A DNA stretch of 37,500 bases from Glandiceps talaboti (lineage: Eukaryota > Hemichordata > Enteropneusta > Spengelidae): positions 10,069,075-10,106,574 of the forward strand of contig NC_135563.1 of assembly GCF_964340395.1 (NCBI RefSeq), written 5' to 3'. The notes under the pieces are model-generated. The model did not search any database and had not been told where the DNA came from. It worked only from the letters and a program-made list of their open reading frames with translations. The position numbers and the translations under genes were made by a program. Of this stretch, positions 21,548 through 34,503 are shown in pieces. Position 1 is the first letter of the stretch, and each line of letters begins with the position of its first letter.

Positions 21548-22150
21548 TCTTATTACAATTAAAATCACCGTATTTGATACAAAACGTCGTTTGGTTCGAC
21601 AATAATCCTACAGAGACAGCTACATTGTATCGTCTGGCTCAATAAACATCTCTGTTGGTAAGAATTTTGTTGAACCAGATAAAATGTAGTACTGTTGGTA
21701 AGATTTTTCTTGAGCCAGACTATAAACTGTCAGTACTGTTGGTAAAGTTTTTATTAAACCAGACGATAGAATGTAGCAATGTAACAGTTGGTAAGATTTT
21801 TGTTGAACCAGACGATAAATTATAGCACTGTTGGTAAGATTTTTGTTGAGAAAACGATATGATATAGCACTGTTGGTAAGATATTGTTGAGCAGACGATA
21901 AAATGTAGCACTGCTTGTAAGGATTTTGTTGAACCAGCAGATAAGCTGTAACGCTGTTGGTAAGATTTTGGTTGATCCAAACGATGAAATGTAACACTGT
22001 TGGTAAGGTTTTTGTTGAGCAGACGCTAAAATGTAACACTGTTGGTAAGATTTTGTTGAGCAGACGATAAAATGTAGCCTTGTTGGTAAGATATTTTGCT
22101 GAGCCAGATGACGTTTTGTTTCAGGTTTGGTAATTTTAATCGTATATTAA
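21548..22150. mobile_element. Large fold-back element with an internal minisatellite (copy 2 of the family)
   Basis: The left end (21557-21600) and right end (22101-22140) are inverted repeats. ACAAAACGTCGTTTGGTTCG on the left answers AGATGACGTTTTGTTTCAGG on the right, and AATTAAAATCACC answers GGTAATTTTAAT. Just inside the left end, TACATTGTATCGTCTGGCTC at 21621-21640 is one reversed family unit. Everything to its right is in direct orientation. This is the same polarity (reversed units left, direct units right) as in the copies at 1.1 and 37.0 kb. No transposase frame is present. Confidence 0.65.
21654..22110 (+). repeat. Eleven-copy ~43-bp tandem array
   Basis: Units begin GTTGGTAAGATTTTTGTTGA and continue GCCAGACGATAAAATGTAGC. 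Their starts lie at 21654, 21694, 21738, 21787, 21830, 21872, 21913 (GCTTGTA variant), 21956, 21999, 22041 and 22082, so the period is 40-49 and mostly 41-43 bases. Copies differ from one another by several substitutions, so the array is not freshly amplified. There are no spacers between units, which excludes a CRISPR array. Two minus-strand frames stay open across much of the array because several units are 42 bases long. Confidence 0.85.
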
Positions 22151-22700
22151 AATCGTTAACAGAAGTGAAGCTAAATTGAAGAGTAGCACATAATACGAAC
22201 ATACGAAAAACCCATTAATATACATTTTACGTTCCCTAAGGAATGATAAATGTTTACAAGTGTACTTCACCATTCCAATTAGCAATACCAATCCACGTCA
22301 TAAATCACCAATGCATATTTGACCACGAATCTTATCAATTATTGGACTACACTTGATGTCAAAACTGTCAGCCTGAGGCGTTTCGTATAAAGAAATGTAT
22401 GATAGTGGGTCACTTGTACTTTTGAAGGGGCCTGACAATTATGTTGTGAACGACAAATTCACAAAGCAAAGAGCAAACAATGATGAATGAGTGATGTTGT
22501 CATCTGGTCAAATACTTCTACAATCGGAATAATGGCTTAGATTCCAAACATTAAAACCGTTATTCACGATTATGACATGAGAGATAGAGTACTAAATATC
22601 AGAACTGAAGTCATTTTGTAGGTCACATAATCTGGATAAAACGTCAGCTGTGGTGATACAGTAACTATACGTTTCCGTGCCGGCAACTAACATATGAGCA

Positions 22701-22703
<3 letters not shown>
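22151..22703. other. Stretch without identified features
   Basis: No coding or repeat signal. Confidence 0.4.

Positions 22704-22788
<85 letters not shown>
22704..22788. repeat. (TA)n microsatellite
   Basis: About 42 uninterrupted TA units. Such a tract can extrude as a cruciform. Confidence 0.95.
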
Positions 22789-23633
<845 letters not shown>

Positions 23634-23763
23634 ACCGCAGGTACACGGAAAAGCAGAGAGTCGAGCAATATAGTATCGTGAACAGACACCAGACAGACAA
23701 AAACTCACAGAGACAGTGAGAAAAGAGAGATATAGTGACAGCCAGACAGGGATACTACCAACC

Positions 23764-23766
<3 letters not shown>

Positions 23767-23818
<52 letters not shown>
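23767..23818. repeat. (ACAG)n microsatellite
   Basis: About twelve ACAG units, the reverse complement of the TCTG motif found at 6.3 and 11.8 kb. Confidence 0.95.
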
Positions 23819-23992
23819 TAAACACACATGAGCAGAGACAATCACCTTTGTCATTTACTGGTAGTGTCTGTCGGTGGCGATGATGGTGTATCAGGATGAT
23901 ATTAATTACTCTAGTTGACTGACGTTGGTACCACCTATCTCGCTGAGAAACTGTCAAGTGTTACAAACAAACATACGTAGATACATACACAC

Positions 23993-24058
23993 ATCCATCC
24001 ATCCATAAACCATCCGTCCATCCATCCATCCATATATACACCCATCCATCCATCCCTC
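23993..24058. repeat. (ATCC)n microsatellite, imperfect
   Basis: CATC/CATCC units with interruptions such as ATAAACCATCCGTCC and ATATATACACCC. Confidence 0.85.
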
Positions 24059-24065
24059 CAGACAC

Positions 24066-24098
24066 ACACATACATACATGTATACATACATACCTACA

Positions 24099-24130
<32 letters not shown>

Positions 24131-24138
24131 CATACACA
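24066..24138. repeat. (CATA)n microsatellite
   Basis: CATA units with small variants, such as TGTATACATACATACC. It is the reverse-complement motif of the TATG tracts at 20.5 and 34.7 kb. Confidence 0.9.
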
Positions 24139-25094
24139 AAGACAAAACGAGGCACTCGGGGAGAGACAGATGGTTAAGTAGAGACGGAGACACGCTCACT
24201 AACAGACAGATTGGGACACATCAAAAGAAAAATGAGGCACGCCTTTTACGATTGCATCAATTTGCAAGGAAATATTTCTTTGGCTGTGACAACAAGATAA
24301 GGTCTGTATATTATCAGACTTATAGACAAACACATACGTCAATGCACAGTTATTTATAAGAATAATGACTTGCGGACCCGTTCCTAGTCTTCGCTGTTTT
24401 GTTCACTAAATTTGCAGTGTTGTCATAGAAACTTCTAGTTACTCAGAAAAGAAATGTGTAATTTTCCTCGGGCATGAAAATGAACCCTTATTAGAAAATA
24501 TCCTAATTGTCTACACGACAGTCTTTGCCGCTCTGTAGCTCCAAGTCTGGTATGTCGTCAAAACACATTTTTTCTTCAGATAACATAGCTGGAAATATCA
24601 TTGTATTATTGTCATTACCGTTGGAACAGAGCATATGTTATTTGGTTCATTTATTGGTGTTACAGTACTGCTGCAAGGAAAGCTTTCTGTTTAGACAACT
24701 ACGAGTAAACGACAAACAACGCTTGGAGTCAAATACGAAAAAAGTTTTGGGATTGCCCGTGATACATGTTTTTGGAAATATGGATAAAACATGGGTATTA
24801 ATTTTGATATGTAATGATAAAAACAACTTTCTTATGTTTTTTTCTACTTGAAAAACAATATGGAACAACATAGAGCATGTCGATAATTGTAGATCAAAAA
24901 AAATGCCTAAAGCATGTCTAGTCAGCACATGCATTGATATGCATCTGTCGGTTTCACATATCATATTGAAACATTTACCATGGCATATATTACTTATGTT
25001 TACTCGTAATTACAAGTGATTTGTTGTGTTTACTGAAATAACTTCCTGTTCGTACAATATTAAACCTTTAAGAGTTTTTTTTTCTGCAATCTGA
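24139..25094. other. Stretch without supported genes
   Basis: Overlapping frames of about 105-114 codons lie on opposite strands (24507-24851 plus, 24647-24964 minus). Neither has a recognisable domain. Confidence 0.4.
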
Positions 25095-25110
25095 ATTGAT
25101 AAAAACACAG

Positions 25111-25424
25111 GTTTGGTCTATACTGTTTCCCATTATTTAGAGCAGACAGTAAGATTGTTTGATAATCAAAATATCGAACCTATATACTCATTTCTCATCC
25201 CGTTGAAAAGTAAGTTTTTTTTGTTACCCAATCTAGCGGTACAGGATATCATGGGCTTCCAGAGTTGGGGATTAATTCAGACAGCAGATTCAAACATTGG
25301 AGTATACAAGTTTGATCAGGGTGTTTGCAGTCACAATCAATCAAACCAAGAATCAAGCTGTTACTTTTATCCACAATCTAACCCTTATATAAATGATTCA
25401 AATGATGTCATGTTCTTCTAATTC
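25111..25424 (+). CDS. Weak exon candidate, unknown product
   Basis: The frame is open from 25095 to a stop at about 25421, giving about 102 residues with no ATG at its start. The first in-frame ATG is near 25250. Just before it lies a T-rich tract (about 25075-25088) and ACACAG at 25105-25110, which could serve as a splice acceptor and make this a last exon. AATAAA occurs about 195 bases after the stop, near 25619. The C-terminal part is polar, with cysteines (DQGVCSHNQSNQESSCYF). I do not recognise a family. A chance open frame is the more likely explanation. Confidence 0.12.
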
Positions 25425-28281
25425 TTAGTCTTAAATGTAAATGTGACGTTTCTCCCGTCTAAAAGTTCGTGGGTCACCCCAAAACAACACTACTAATTAA
25501 AGAAAGGATTATAGAATAACGTCAAATTTCTCATTTATCGTTCCTTTAAATGTGACTCGGTCACATATCGTGTTATCGTCTAGACACTTAATAACTATCC
25601 ACTACAAGGAAATGTTCCAATAAAGCCATGGGATTACTAGAAAAGTCAATAATCCATAAGATAACAGTGTGCTCACTCTTGCCAAGTGACAGGATTAACT
25701 ATTTACTAAAAGTAGACATATAAATAAGTGTACTGCAATATTCTATTAAAATGAACTACTTCAGAGAAATAAGCCAAAATTGTGAAATATTATATTTTTA
25801 GTAAATTTTATGACCGTATTCATGCCTAGTATGCTCTTAGCAATGGTAGACGCAGTGAAAGTTTCTTCGTCATAATGAGAAATTTTAAGTTTAAATACTT
25901 TTAATACGGATGTGGACAGATTAGTCAAGAAATGTGAAATCTGGAACGATAATACATATTACTGTTAATGCAATTACACAATGTAATTATTAAATATTGG
26001 TATAAAGGTATTTTTTGTGTTTTACCAGTTAAATAGGATTTTGCTATGTCGGATTCTTCTATTACTAATGAACAAGCCTTCTCACTGTGAATTCATTAAT
26101 TTGTCGAAAGCCTTTGAAACAGTTTTTTTTTGCAGTTGGTGTTCGCTTGAGTGAAGCTAATTATACGAGAAAATTAATTGCATCTGTGAGCTTATAAGCT
26201 TATAGATTAGAAATTATTACATATAGCTGTGTGGTTTTTGCTGGATATTGTAACTTTTGTTATCGTGGCTGGTGGCTGGACACGTATCGAAAAAGTCCAA
26301 ATTTCGGGTAGTGTTACGACACGGGACTAGAAGTATACCCCTTCAATCTCCGTATTGTAAATTCTTGGAAAAAATAATTGAACTTTATCACCATTATTTA
26401 TCACTTTCGTTCTGATATTTGTAAGTCTAGTTACGTCAAATTGTTTTACTTGTAAGCATACTAAGTAGGCATTATATAATTATAACAAAACTGCATTTGA
26501 AAAAAAGAAGGTGAATCTTTGCTATGTTCATTTTGCTGAATACTTTGTGTGACTCCTTTTGGGAAGAGGAATTTGTAGCAACCTATCTCAGTACCCCGGC
26601 AATAAGCGCTGCTCTTGTGGCGACCATTCAACACATTTCCGAATGAATTTGGACGAATAAAGATTATATAAAAAAGTGTTAACGTCACAATGTTAAAGCT
26701 ACTCTAGCTGAAACAGGATTATCATTTTTTCAGGCAAAAAACCAACAAAATATCTATTTAAAATTGTTGAAATAGCAATAATTAGACATAGACAATGTAC
26801 ATTTTCATTACATTTTCATTAGAGGTAGATTTTTATCCATAATTAGTACAGTAACAGGTTGAAATCGTGATTAAGTTTGGGGCTGCTGATTCTTGCGTGC
26901 GGACCCAATTTGATTTGATTTATTACACCATGTTGAATTTACAGCTACTCAAAATCGTTACTTCAGGTGATTCAGTACTGTTCAGAGTGTACGATATTAT
27001 CTGAGAAAAAAGTTTCATAAAACTTTCCACTTACAGCTTTAAGTGTCGAACTAAAAGTCGTCTAAAATCTTTTCAATGAATATTTGAATGGTTCTACAAC
27101 ACTTTTTATATAAAAAATGCGCTAGTGTGGCATTTGAAATATTACACAGTGTCTGTAAAGAAGGAAGATTTTTATTCCGAGAGCGTTCGTAGTTTTCGCT
27201 TTTGTAACGTGGATCCATTAGAGTTTGTAGCTGATGGGGCATCGCTCACCTTTCAGTTCTTTTGCTTCATTCTTTTACAAATATATTTCCAGTCGTTCAT
27301 TCGACACCCAACCTTTGAAGTCGTCTACATGAAATTAACTCGGAACCTATAATAGGATGTTTGAGAACGAGGTGATCGGATGCCACTGACCTTTCGAACT
27401 CTGGTTTGTCGCAAGAATCTTTTGTGGCAATCTTGGATACTTTCATGCAAGTGTCACAATCTTTATTTCATGAAACGGGAGTTTTACGAATAGACTTACC
27501 TGTAACTTAGCATGTACTTCAGTCTCTATAGGCAGTGTCCTGTTAAGTTTACAAAGTGCAATTATATGTACGTATTACATCGGTACAAGTGTTCAAAGAA
27601 CGCATGTAGACAACGATATGAAAGGATATACTCGCATTATGTATGGACAAACATATGAGCTATTTTCCACATCGAATATACGTATTCCGTTGCTGTATTG
27701 TCGGCTCTTTCGTGAACATCTCAAATGAACACTGAATGTCCATAGCTCCTCCACTTTCTATGGAAAGTAAGACAATTTCCTGGAGAAAGGGATTTTTAAA
27801 TTGATGTTTGTTACACGGTTTGGCCATTCCACCATCTTTTACCAGTTGAGATACTATTATGGTTTAGTACACTTGAAATCCAAGCGTTAACCCTCTAGGT
27901 AACTATGAACATTTCAGATCATGCTTTTAAGGGGAAATACAGATAAATTTATCATATTCTAAATTTCAACTTAATAGGCTTATAAAAACTATTTTTCTTC
28001 CATCAAGTGGTGTGTCAATTTTTCATTACCGCTATTACAAATCCCAACTGTCACATTTTGACAATTTTATTATATAAACGGTGAAATTCACGTTTCTTTA
28101 TTCTCATGAAATATTAAATATTAACGGCGTTATATATCATTTCTATGGCAACGTGTTTTAGAGGTCAAATGATAAAAGCAGATTCTTTTGAAGATAGGGC
28201 AATAAGGATATTTTCAATTTTGGTCGTATGCGGAAATGCCATTTGAGAAAATTGATTATATACAAGGGAATGTGATAAACT
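25425..28281. other. Long stretch without supported genes
   Basis: No repeat families are seen. A minus-strand frame at 27051-27242 ends in a peptide with SLQTLC, KKCCRTI and a DDF terminus, faintly like a SOCS-box layout, but too weak to call. A 12-base palindrome AGCTTATAAGCT lies at about 26189. Confidence 0.4.
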
Positions 28282-28300
28282 ATTGATTGATTGATTGATT
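28282..28300. repeat. Short (TTGA)n tract
   Basis: Four to five ATTG units. Confidence 0.8.
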
Positions 28301-31068
28301 CTACTCTAGGGAGTAGTTTTATGAATGTCACCATACATACTTTGCAATTCAGTAGTTTCGATTTTTCTTATTACCTAACTATAACCGCTAGATTAATAGT
28401 TTCATGACATGACCCGATAGTTTTAAAAGTTCTGATTTATGCATCATAATTCAGTTATTCATCTGACTACCTTGTGATGTGTAGATATATAATATAGTAC
28501 TTTCAGATGTGAAAGTATTCAACGTATGGAAAACTTCCTCATTAGTATTCAGTTTGTGTAAACTTGGAGATGGTGTTCAGTAAGTGCCCTCACTCGTATC
28601 GGAATAATTGCACACCCAATGAGCCCTTGAGTCAAATTCTTCCATTGATTTCTCACTTAAACAGTCGACCACTCTGTGACTTTCTTTTAACTCTTGACTG
28701 CGTTTGAAGATCACCCATCAATCATGCGAGAAAAATTGACGAAAATGAGAAAACGGCGTCAAGCATTTTACAGAGGCTACAGCTAACAAAACGATTACCG
28801 AATCTAAGGTTGGACATTCAAATCCTAAGACGATATTCAATAATATGTAATTCAATAAAAATGCATTGATAAGATATAATATAGAAAATAATTTTTTTAG
28901 GTATGATTAAGGTCACTAAAGGTCACACAGTGCAATACAAATAGTTTGATTGAACTCTTCATCGGCATAGCAAAAACAAACCTCAACACATCACCAGGGG
29001 ATCCAACATGCTTTTTAAGATACGATCGGATGACGTAATATTCTTCAAGTCGTCCCTGAAGGTATCACTGAGTGAATTAATTTGAATGCCCAGAGAAAAA
29101 AATTAGCATGGCATAGCAGATTGGGTTGGGATAATACAGGGTTATCAAAACTCGCTATTCTTGAAAAATATCAATGTGTTGTGATCGCCACAGGCAGTTA
29201 GTAAAGGGAGCGGAAGAGGGTACTACTCCAAAATTGAAATTGTGGTAATTGCATGGCGTCTAATGATACTGTCAGTATTATAGGAACATGAAATGAAACA
29301 GTAACTGCTGGAAACGAAAGGAACTCATTATATTGTGCTCTTGCTTTCATCACCGTATTGATTCATAGTGGCAGTCAAACTGTTGTAGAAGGAGAAAGGG
29401 GAAGATTGGCGATGACACTTTAATTTTATTTATACCAATAACTAGCAACGTGTTATCGTGTAGTTATACTGCTGTTTCTTTTTAGTGAATCTCAATAACC
29501 AAATTATAAAATTCTCCACGCGGTTTAGAAAAATGATAGTAGAAGATCAAGACCAGCATGGTCAACCATAATTTATTGTAGACTGTTACATACGTCGTGT
29601 TGCTCAGCCCCATCAGGCTTCTAAACCACAACTGTACAAAACTACCCAATACCCTTCACAGTGCAAGCAGAATTGGTTGCAGCCAATCAAATATCGTTAT
29701 GCTGTGAAAGGTGTCAAAATGACCATGTCGTTAGCCTTTCAATGCTGATTTATCAGACCATAGACCCTAGTGTCTATGATCAGACCAACCACCTAATGTT
29801 ATGTCAACAACAAACATACATTTCCGGCCATAGTCTGATAATTTGTCAAGTACAAACAATGTACAAGTATAACAACAATCGTTCTTATCAGAAGCAGTAT
29901 CTGATTCATTGCAATCTATAGAATGGCTTCTGTTTGAACCTCTAATCACAAGTTTAAGGCAGGGCCTAACTCTTTTTATCTTGCTTTTGTAGGCATAGAC
30001 CCAAAGAGTAGTACAGACATGAGTGGTATTGCATAGTGTGACACAAATGCCGTATTGTATTACAGACTAACATAATTGTTTACAGTTCTTTTTAGAGTTT
30101 AAAGAATGAAGGTCGTTACATCTAGATGTTGATGGATTACTAGAATTAGTTTCCAACTTTGTCTTCACATTTACTACAATAGCGACAAACTTTATTAAAG
30201 TACTAAAATTTACAGATAGCATCTGCTAAACACCAGGGGCACACACTTAGAAGCTGTCTTATCCAATGTATGATATAATATGATTGCTTCAATAGTAATT
30301 AATTCTACGTTGAACATGTCAACCCCGTCAAAGTTATCGGATTTAGCAGATTTGTATATGGACATATTCAAAACCAAATTTGATGTCACCGATGTGCATG
30401 TACATCTGAAAAGCAACCGTTACACCGAGTCAAGAAACTCAGAAAATTCATTGCCAATTCACTTAGGCAAATACATGGAACTTATTTGTATCACATTGAG
30501 ATAGACCACAAAAACTTCATCTGATTTCCTGTACACTCCATCAAGTGAAGTAAACTTAACCATATTTCGTCTGCTAATCTTTAAAAATGTACTGTTGGTG
30601 ATGGATAGCTTTAACTACTTAGTGATTCAGAAGCGAATCATCTCAAGTTATGTCTAATTCTCTCAAGAGAATTATCCTCAAGTATGGTATGGGGTTCCTC
30701 CTTTAATGTTGTGATTGAAAATATAACTCCTGGCTTAAAATACGGTTTCCTCTATCACCTGCTTTATCGATCTTTTACATCTCAAGAAAGCAGTCGCTGC
30801 AATTACGAAGACTTCAAAAACATAAAATGCGAGAAATGATTATTTGAAGCTGCACTATCCATCTAAGTAGCAGTTTAGATTAAGGGGTTTGCATAGACAA
30901 AATGGTACATTGCGCTGTATACCTGAAATTCAATAAACTGAATAATTATCATGAAACATATATCGACTTTAACTATCGCATAACAAAAAAAACAGCTGTG
31001 ATAACGGTAACATATATTTTAATAGGTAACACCTAATTACTTGCAATGCCAAATAATAAAAGTAAGGC
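28301..31068. other. Long stretch without supported genes
   Basis: It contains the DR4 motif at 28.91 kb and an AATTCTCT-CA-AGAGAATT hairpin at 30656-30673. The plus frame at 30280-30504 (74 codons, including SKLSDLADLYMDIFK) reads like protein but has no recognised relative. Nothing else was identified. Confidence 0.4.
28910..28925 (+). promoter_or_regulatory. Perfect DR4 nuclear-receptor-type motif
   Basis: AGGTCA at 28910-28915 and AGGTCA at 28920-28925 are separated by CTAA. Direct repeats of AGGTCA with a 4-base gap are the established binding pattern of several RXR heterodimers (thyroid hormone receptor, LXR). There is no neighbouring gene to assign it to, and one such match in 37 kb may be chance. 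Confidence 0.3.
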
Positions 31069-31935
31069 ATTACAAAGGTGAAAGTGATATTACAAAGTCA
31101 TTGTAGAATCCAATATGGCCGCCGAACACTGTGTTAACACCAAAAAGAAATTATGGATTTCCTTGAAAAAAAAGTGAAGCAAATTCCTTACATTAAAAGA
31201 TATTACTAAATGACATTATCCAAATGGCCTTTGACCCCAAGAGGTCCCCCCTCTTATGAAACTCCTTAAATTAAAGAAAACCATAAACGTATTCAATGTA
31301 CAATGTATATTTGTATGCTTCCAAAAATCTGCCTGTTCCGATCATAGTTTTGCACAAACCTTCGATGTGTTTTTTTTATTAAGTGCAGTGCTGTCAATTA
31401 GATAGATTTGTATGATTTCAAATATAATGGAAAACGTATATTGTCATAAATGACACAGCATGGTGTATATTAAGTCTTAAAAGCTTTAACCTCTTGGGGT
31501 CAAAGGGCATTTGGATAATATCATGTAGTAATCGGTTTTATACTTGATTCATGGAATTTCCACATAAATAAGACGCCAATATTATCTCCTTCGCAACAGA
31601 ATATTATCGAATTTTGTAAAGACATTGTCATATTAATTATTGTTATAACAACACCTTGCATACAGTATATAGTAACATTGCAATACCGTTGAGGTCTAAT
31701 GCGCCTCGGAGACCAATCCCTAAAAATAAAAGTTGTCAAAAGGTCTACGAATTCTACCTTATGAGAGCTTGTACCTTGTCATTTTAAAATTATGTAAGGA
31801 ATTTGCTTCACTATCTCCTTTTCAAGAAAATCCATAATTTCTTGTTGTCCAATGCATGGTGTTAACATAGTGTTCGGTTGCCATATTGGATTCTAAAATG
31901 ACGTTGTTTTAATGTCACTTTGACCTCTATTCTAA
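31069..31935. mobile_element. Long-inverted-repeat element of the ATGGCCGCC family (both arms present)
   Basis: The left outer arm (about 31076-31195) is the reverse complement of the right outer arm (about 31792-31925). They share GAATCCAATATGG, CCGAACACT, GTTAACACC, AGAAATTATGGATTT and GTGAAGCAAATTCCTTACAT. The inner arms also pair: 31202-31244 with 31489-31532, including ATCCAAATG and CCTTTGACCCCAAGAGGT. The right arm carries about 259 extra bases (31533-31791) between the paired blocks, and the central loop is about 243 bases. Outside the right arm, CAAAAGTTTGAACGGTGACT-like sequence matches the termini of the solitary arms. No transposase frame is present, so it is non-autonomous or a decayed fold-back element. 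Confidence 0.65.
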
Positions 31936-34441
31936 AAGTTTGAACGGTGACTTCTGGTTTTCTTTGATGATTTTGACTAAGAATGGGCCTAGCTTTCCTT
32001 GTTCAAAGTAACCGCTACAGTTTCAGATTTTTTTTAAATTTCCGAGACGTCTATTACGCTAAGAGTCATGTGTTTTCAATTAAACCAAAGCGAAGATTAC
32101 GTTTCATGTATTTCCATGTTCCAGCGTCTAACTGCTCCCGTCAGACATCTTTTAAGATTTTAACATACTCATTAAATAGGTTTTATCCTAGTTTTGACGT
32201 ACCAAATTACTGGTCAAACCATCACACGACTAAGCTAATGATGTAAAGGAAGTCAAAATAACGAACCATCGATACCAATCATCAAAATCCATGGACATAG
32301 GGCCTATAACAATGCAACGAATATAATTGATGGCATACAGAGCTCAGGGATGGAACCAACTGGAAAAAAACATTCATGTGTTTTGACATTGGTAAACACT
32401 CCTAAGGTAGCAACGTTGCGACACCCAAAATAAACGATGATATCAATTGAATCTGACTAAACACATCAAGCCATCTATTCACATGCATGGGAATACTGAC
32501 ACATATTTGACCGTGTCTAGACAACGCAAAACATGAATTTGTGTCGACTAGGCAGATCCACGACCGGTATGTGAAACCGTGTGATACCATGAATGTGTTT
32601 GTAACACTAACGTTTTATCGGTTGAGTGGGCAGTGTAATAATAGAGGTAAGAATTTGGTTGAATTTTCTGTGTGAATAACATTCAATTTTTGTAACATAT
32701 ATGGCCAAAAATTGAACCACGTCGAGGACAATGATAGGAACAGAGAGAGAGGACGTGATGGCACGTAAAGAGGAAGGCAATGGGAGACAGTAAAATGGAC
32801 TGAAAGACATAGATGGAGACAGGGAATGAAGGAAAGACAGCTGCATTGTAAGAGTCAAACAAATGTGACCGGAACACGGTAGATGGCTAAACACCACGTG
32901 ATAACGGCGAAAACTTCCCGTTACATTGTATACATCCAGGGGCACGATAGAAAATATGCATAAGAGCAACAGCAACAAAAAGGAAGGAAACGTTACAAAT
33001 TTTAGTCGATTTTGCCCACACCGAGAACTGCAATTTTTACGGTATAATAACACATATTTTATTAGCGAGAATTTACCATTTTATGATTGCTTTCAGGTTA
33101 GTCACTGAAACATTAAATAATCCTATCTCGAAATTGGTTTGTGTTGTTAAAATAATATATAAAAATCTCTAGTAGCAAAGACTCAATGCATTTTGACAGT
33201 AGAGAAACAAAGCCGTTTATAATTTCACATTAATTGTTTTCCTGCCTCTATCCCTTACAATAAAATCGGTCACACATCTAATTACTTGCTGGTAGCCAAG
33301 GAAGGAAAATGGAAGAGCAGCGTCGAGCTAGGTGCATCTATCTCACACGTCATCATTTTAACTAGCTGGATTAAATCGCCACACGCAGGGATTTTCGCTT
33401 CTTTTTTATTGATTATAGTAAACAAAACAAATTATCTATGTTATTTATCAAGCATTTTACTACCATCTCTATCATCATATTGGACTATTTAGATAGGCTT
33501 TTCACTGTTCACATATGTGCATGCTGTTTATCAATAGACGTTATTGTGTCTGAATAGAATGAAGGGATATTGTGATTAATTCGTTAGTGTTCCAGATTTA
33601 ATCTTTTTGACTGGATTCTCTTTTTTTTCAAAGGAAGCCTTATTTCGAACATCCATAGTGAATACAAACGGATTCCACCTTAGCAGAGAATGTTAGTGTT
33701 TTTCTTTGTTTGTTAGTCACGCACTGATTCGAGTTTCACAAATCTTGCAGTGACGTCATCTTTGAGAGGCTTGGAATACTTTCAAAAGTAAAATTATCCC
33801 TACGATAAAATTGAAAGCCGAAACATTTCTAGTGTATGTAACGATTTCCTAGTAATTATAAATAGGGTCATGTTGAACTTTCAATTACATATGGAGTTTA
33901 ATTTACGCGTCTGAAGATCTATGATACGCATGGGTCCGTGACCGATTGCAGCCAACTTATTTCCTATTAGAGAGAGGTATTACAATTATTTCTCATAGAA
34001 CAGATCAATATCGTTACATCAGAAATAATGTAAAACATAAAACAAATGTAATTCATAAAACGAGTATAATTTTTATCCTGTTACACAAGATGGGGTTAAC
34101 CAACCACGGTTATCCATATCACGTATACGTAACATCATATCCACGTTAAAACCAAGAAGGTCTTTGCATCTGTTCCTGACAACATTTACGTGATATATCG
34201 TTCGATTTATCAATGCCTTATAATTTTATTGACGCAAAAGAACCCATTCCACGATAACAATTACTGTGAGAACTCTGACAATAAACGTACTAGTATCATT
34301 AATTGGCTTTCAAAACTATTGTTAACATCTATAAATACAGAATGGGGAGATAGGTTTCACTGTTTTTTATGAATCTGACTCTAATTAATAGCAACTTTGT
34401 ATTTTCTACGGATGAATACAAAAAGAATTTGTACTCGGCAA
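31936..34441. other. Long stretch without supported genes
   Basis: A perfect CRE-type TGACGTCA lies at 33751-33758. The longest frame outside simple repeats is at 32607-33053 (minus, 148 codons), opposite a purine-rich plus strand at about 32735-32845. It has a leucine-rich FLLLLLLCIF stretch but no recognised domain. Confidence 0.4.
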
Positions 34442-34486
<45 letters not shown>

Positions 34487-34503
34487 TTGATGGTGGTGGT
34501 GGT
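34442..34503. repeat. (ATG)n and (TGG)n microsatellites
   Basis: About 15 ATG units at 34442-34487, followed by four to five TGG units at 34491-34503. The poly-isoleucine minus frame is spurious. Confidence 0.95.

Noticed and set aside
21620-22039. 139-codon minus-strand frame with repeating LPTV/LTNS-type peptides
   Set aside because: It exists because several array units are 42 bases long and so preserve the frame. A second minus frame is open too, and there is no start context or recognised domain.
21654-22110. CRISPR array
   Set aside because: Units follow each other without unique spacers and vary in length and sequence, no cas genes are present, and the context is eukaryotic.
24507-24964. 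Frames of 105-114 codons on opposite strands
   Set aside because: They overlap each other, show no recognisable domain and lack splice or promoter support.
32395-32420. CCTAAGGTAGC resembling a conserved large-subunit rRNA segment
   Set aside because: Only about 11 bases match and the neighbouring sequence does not resemble rRNA.
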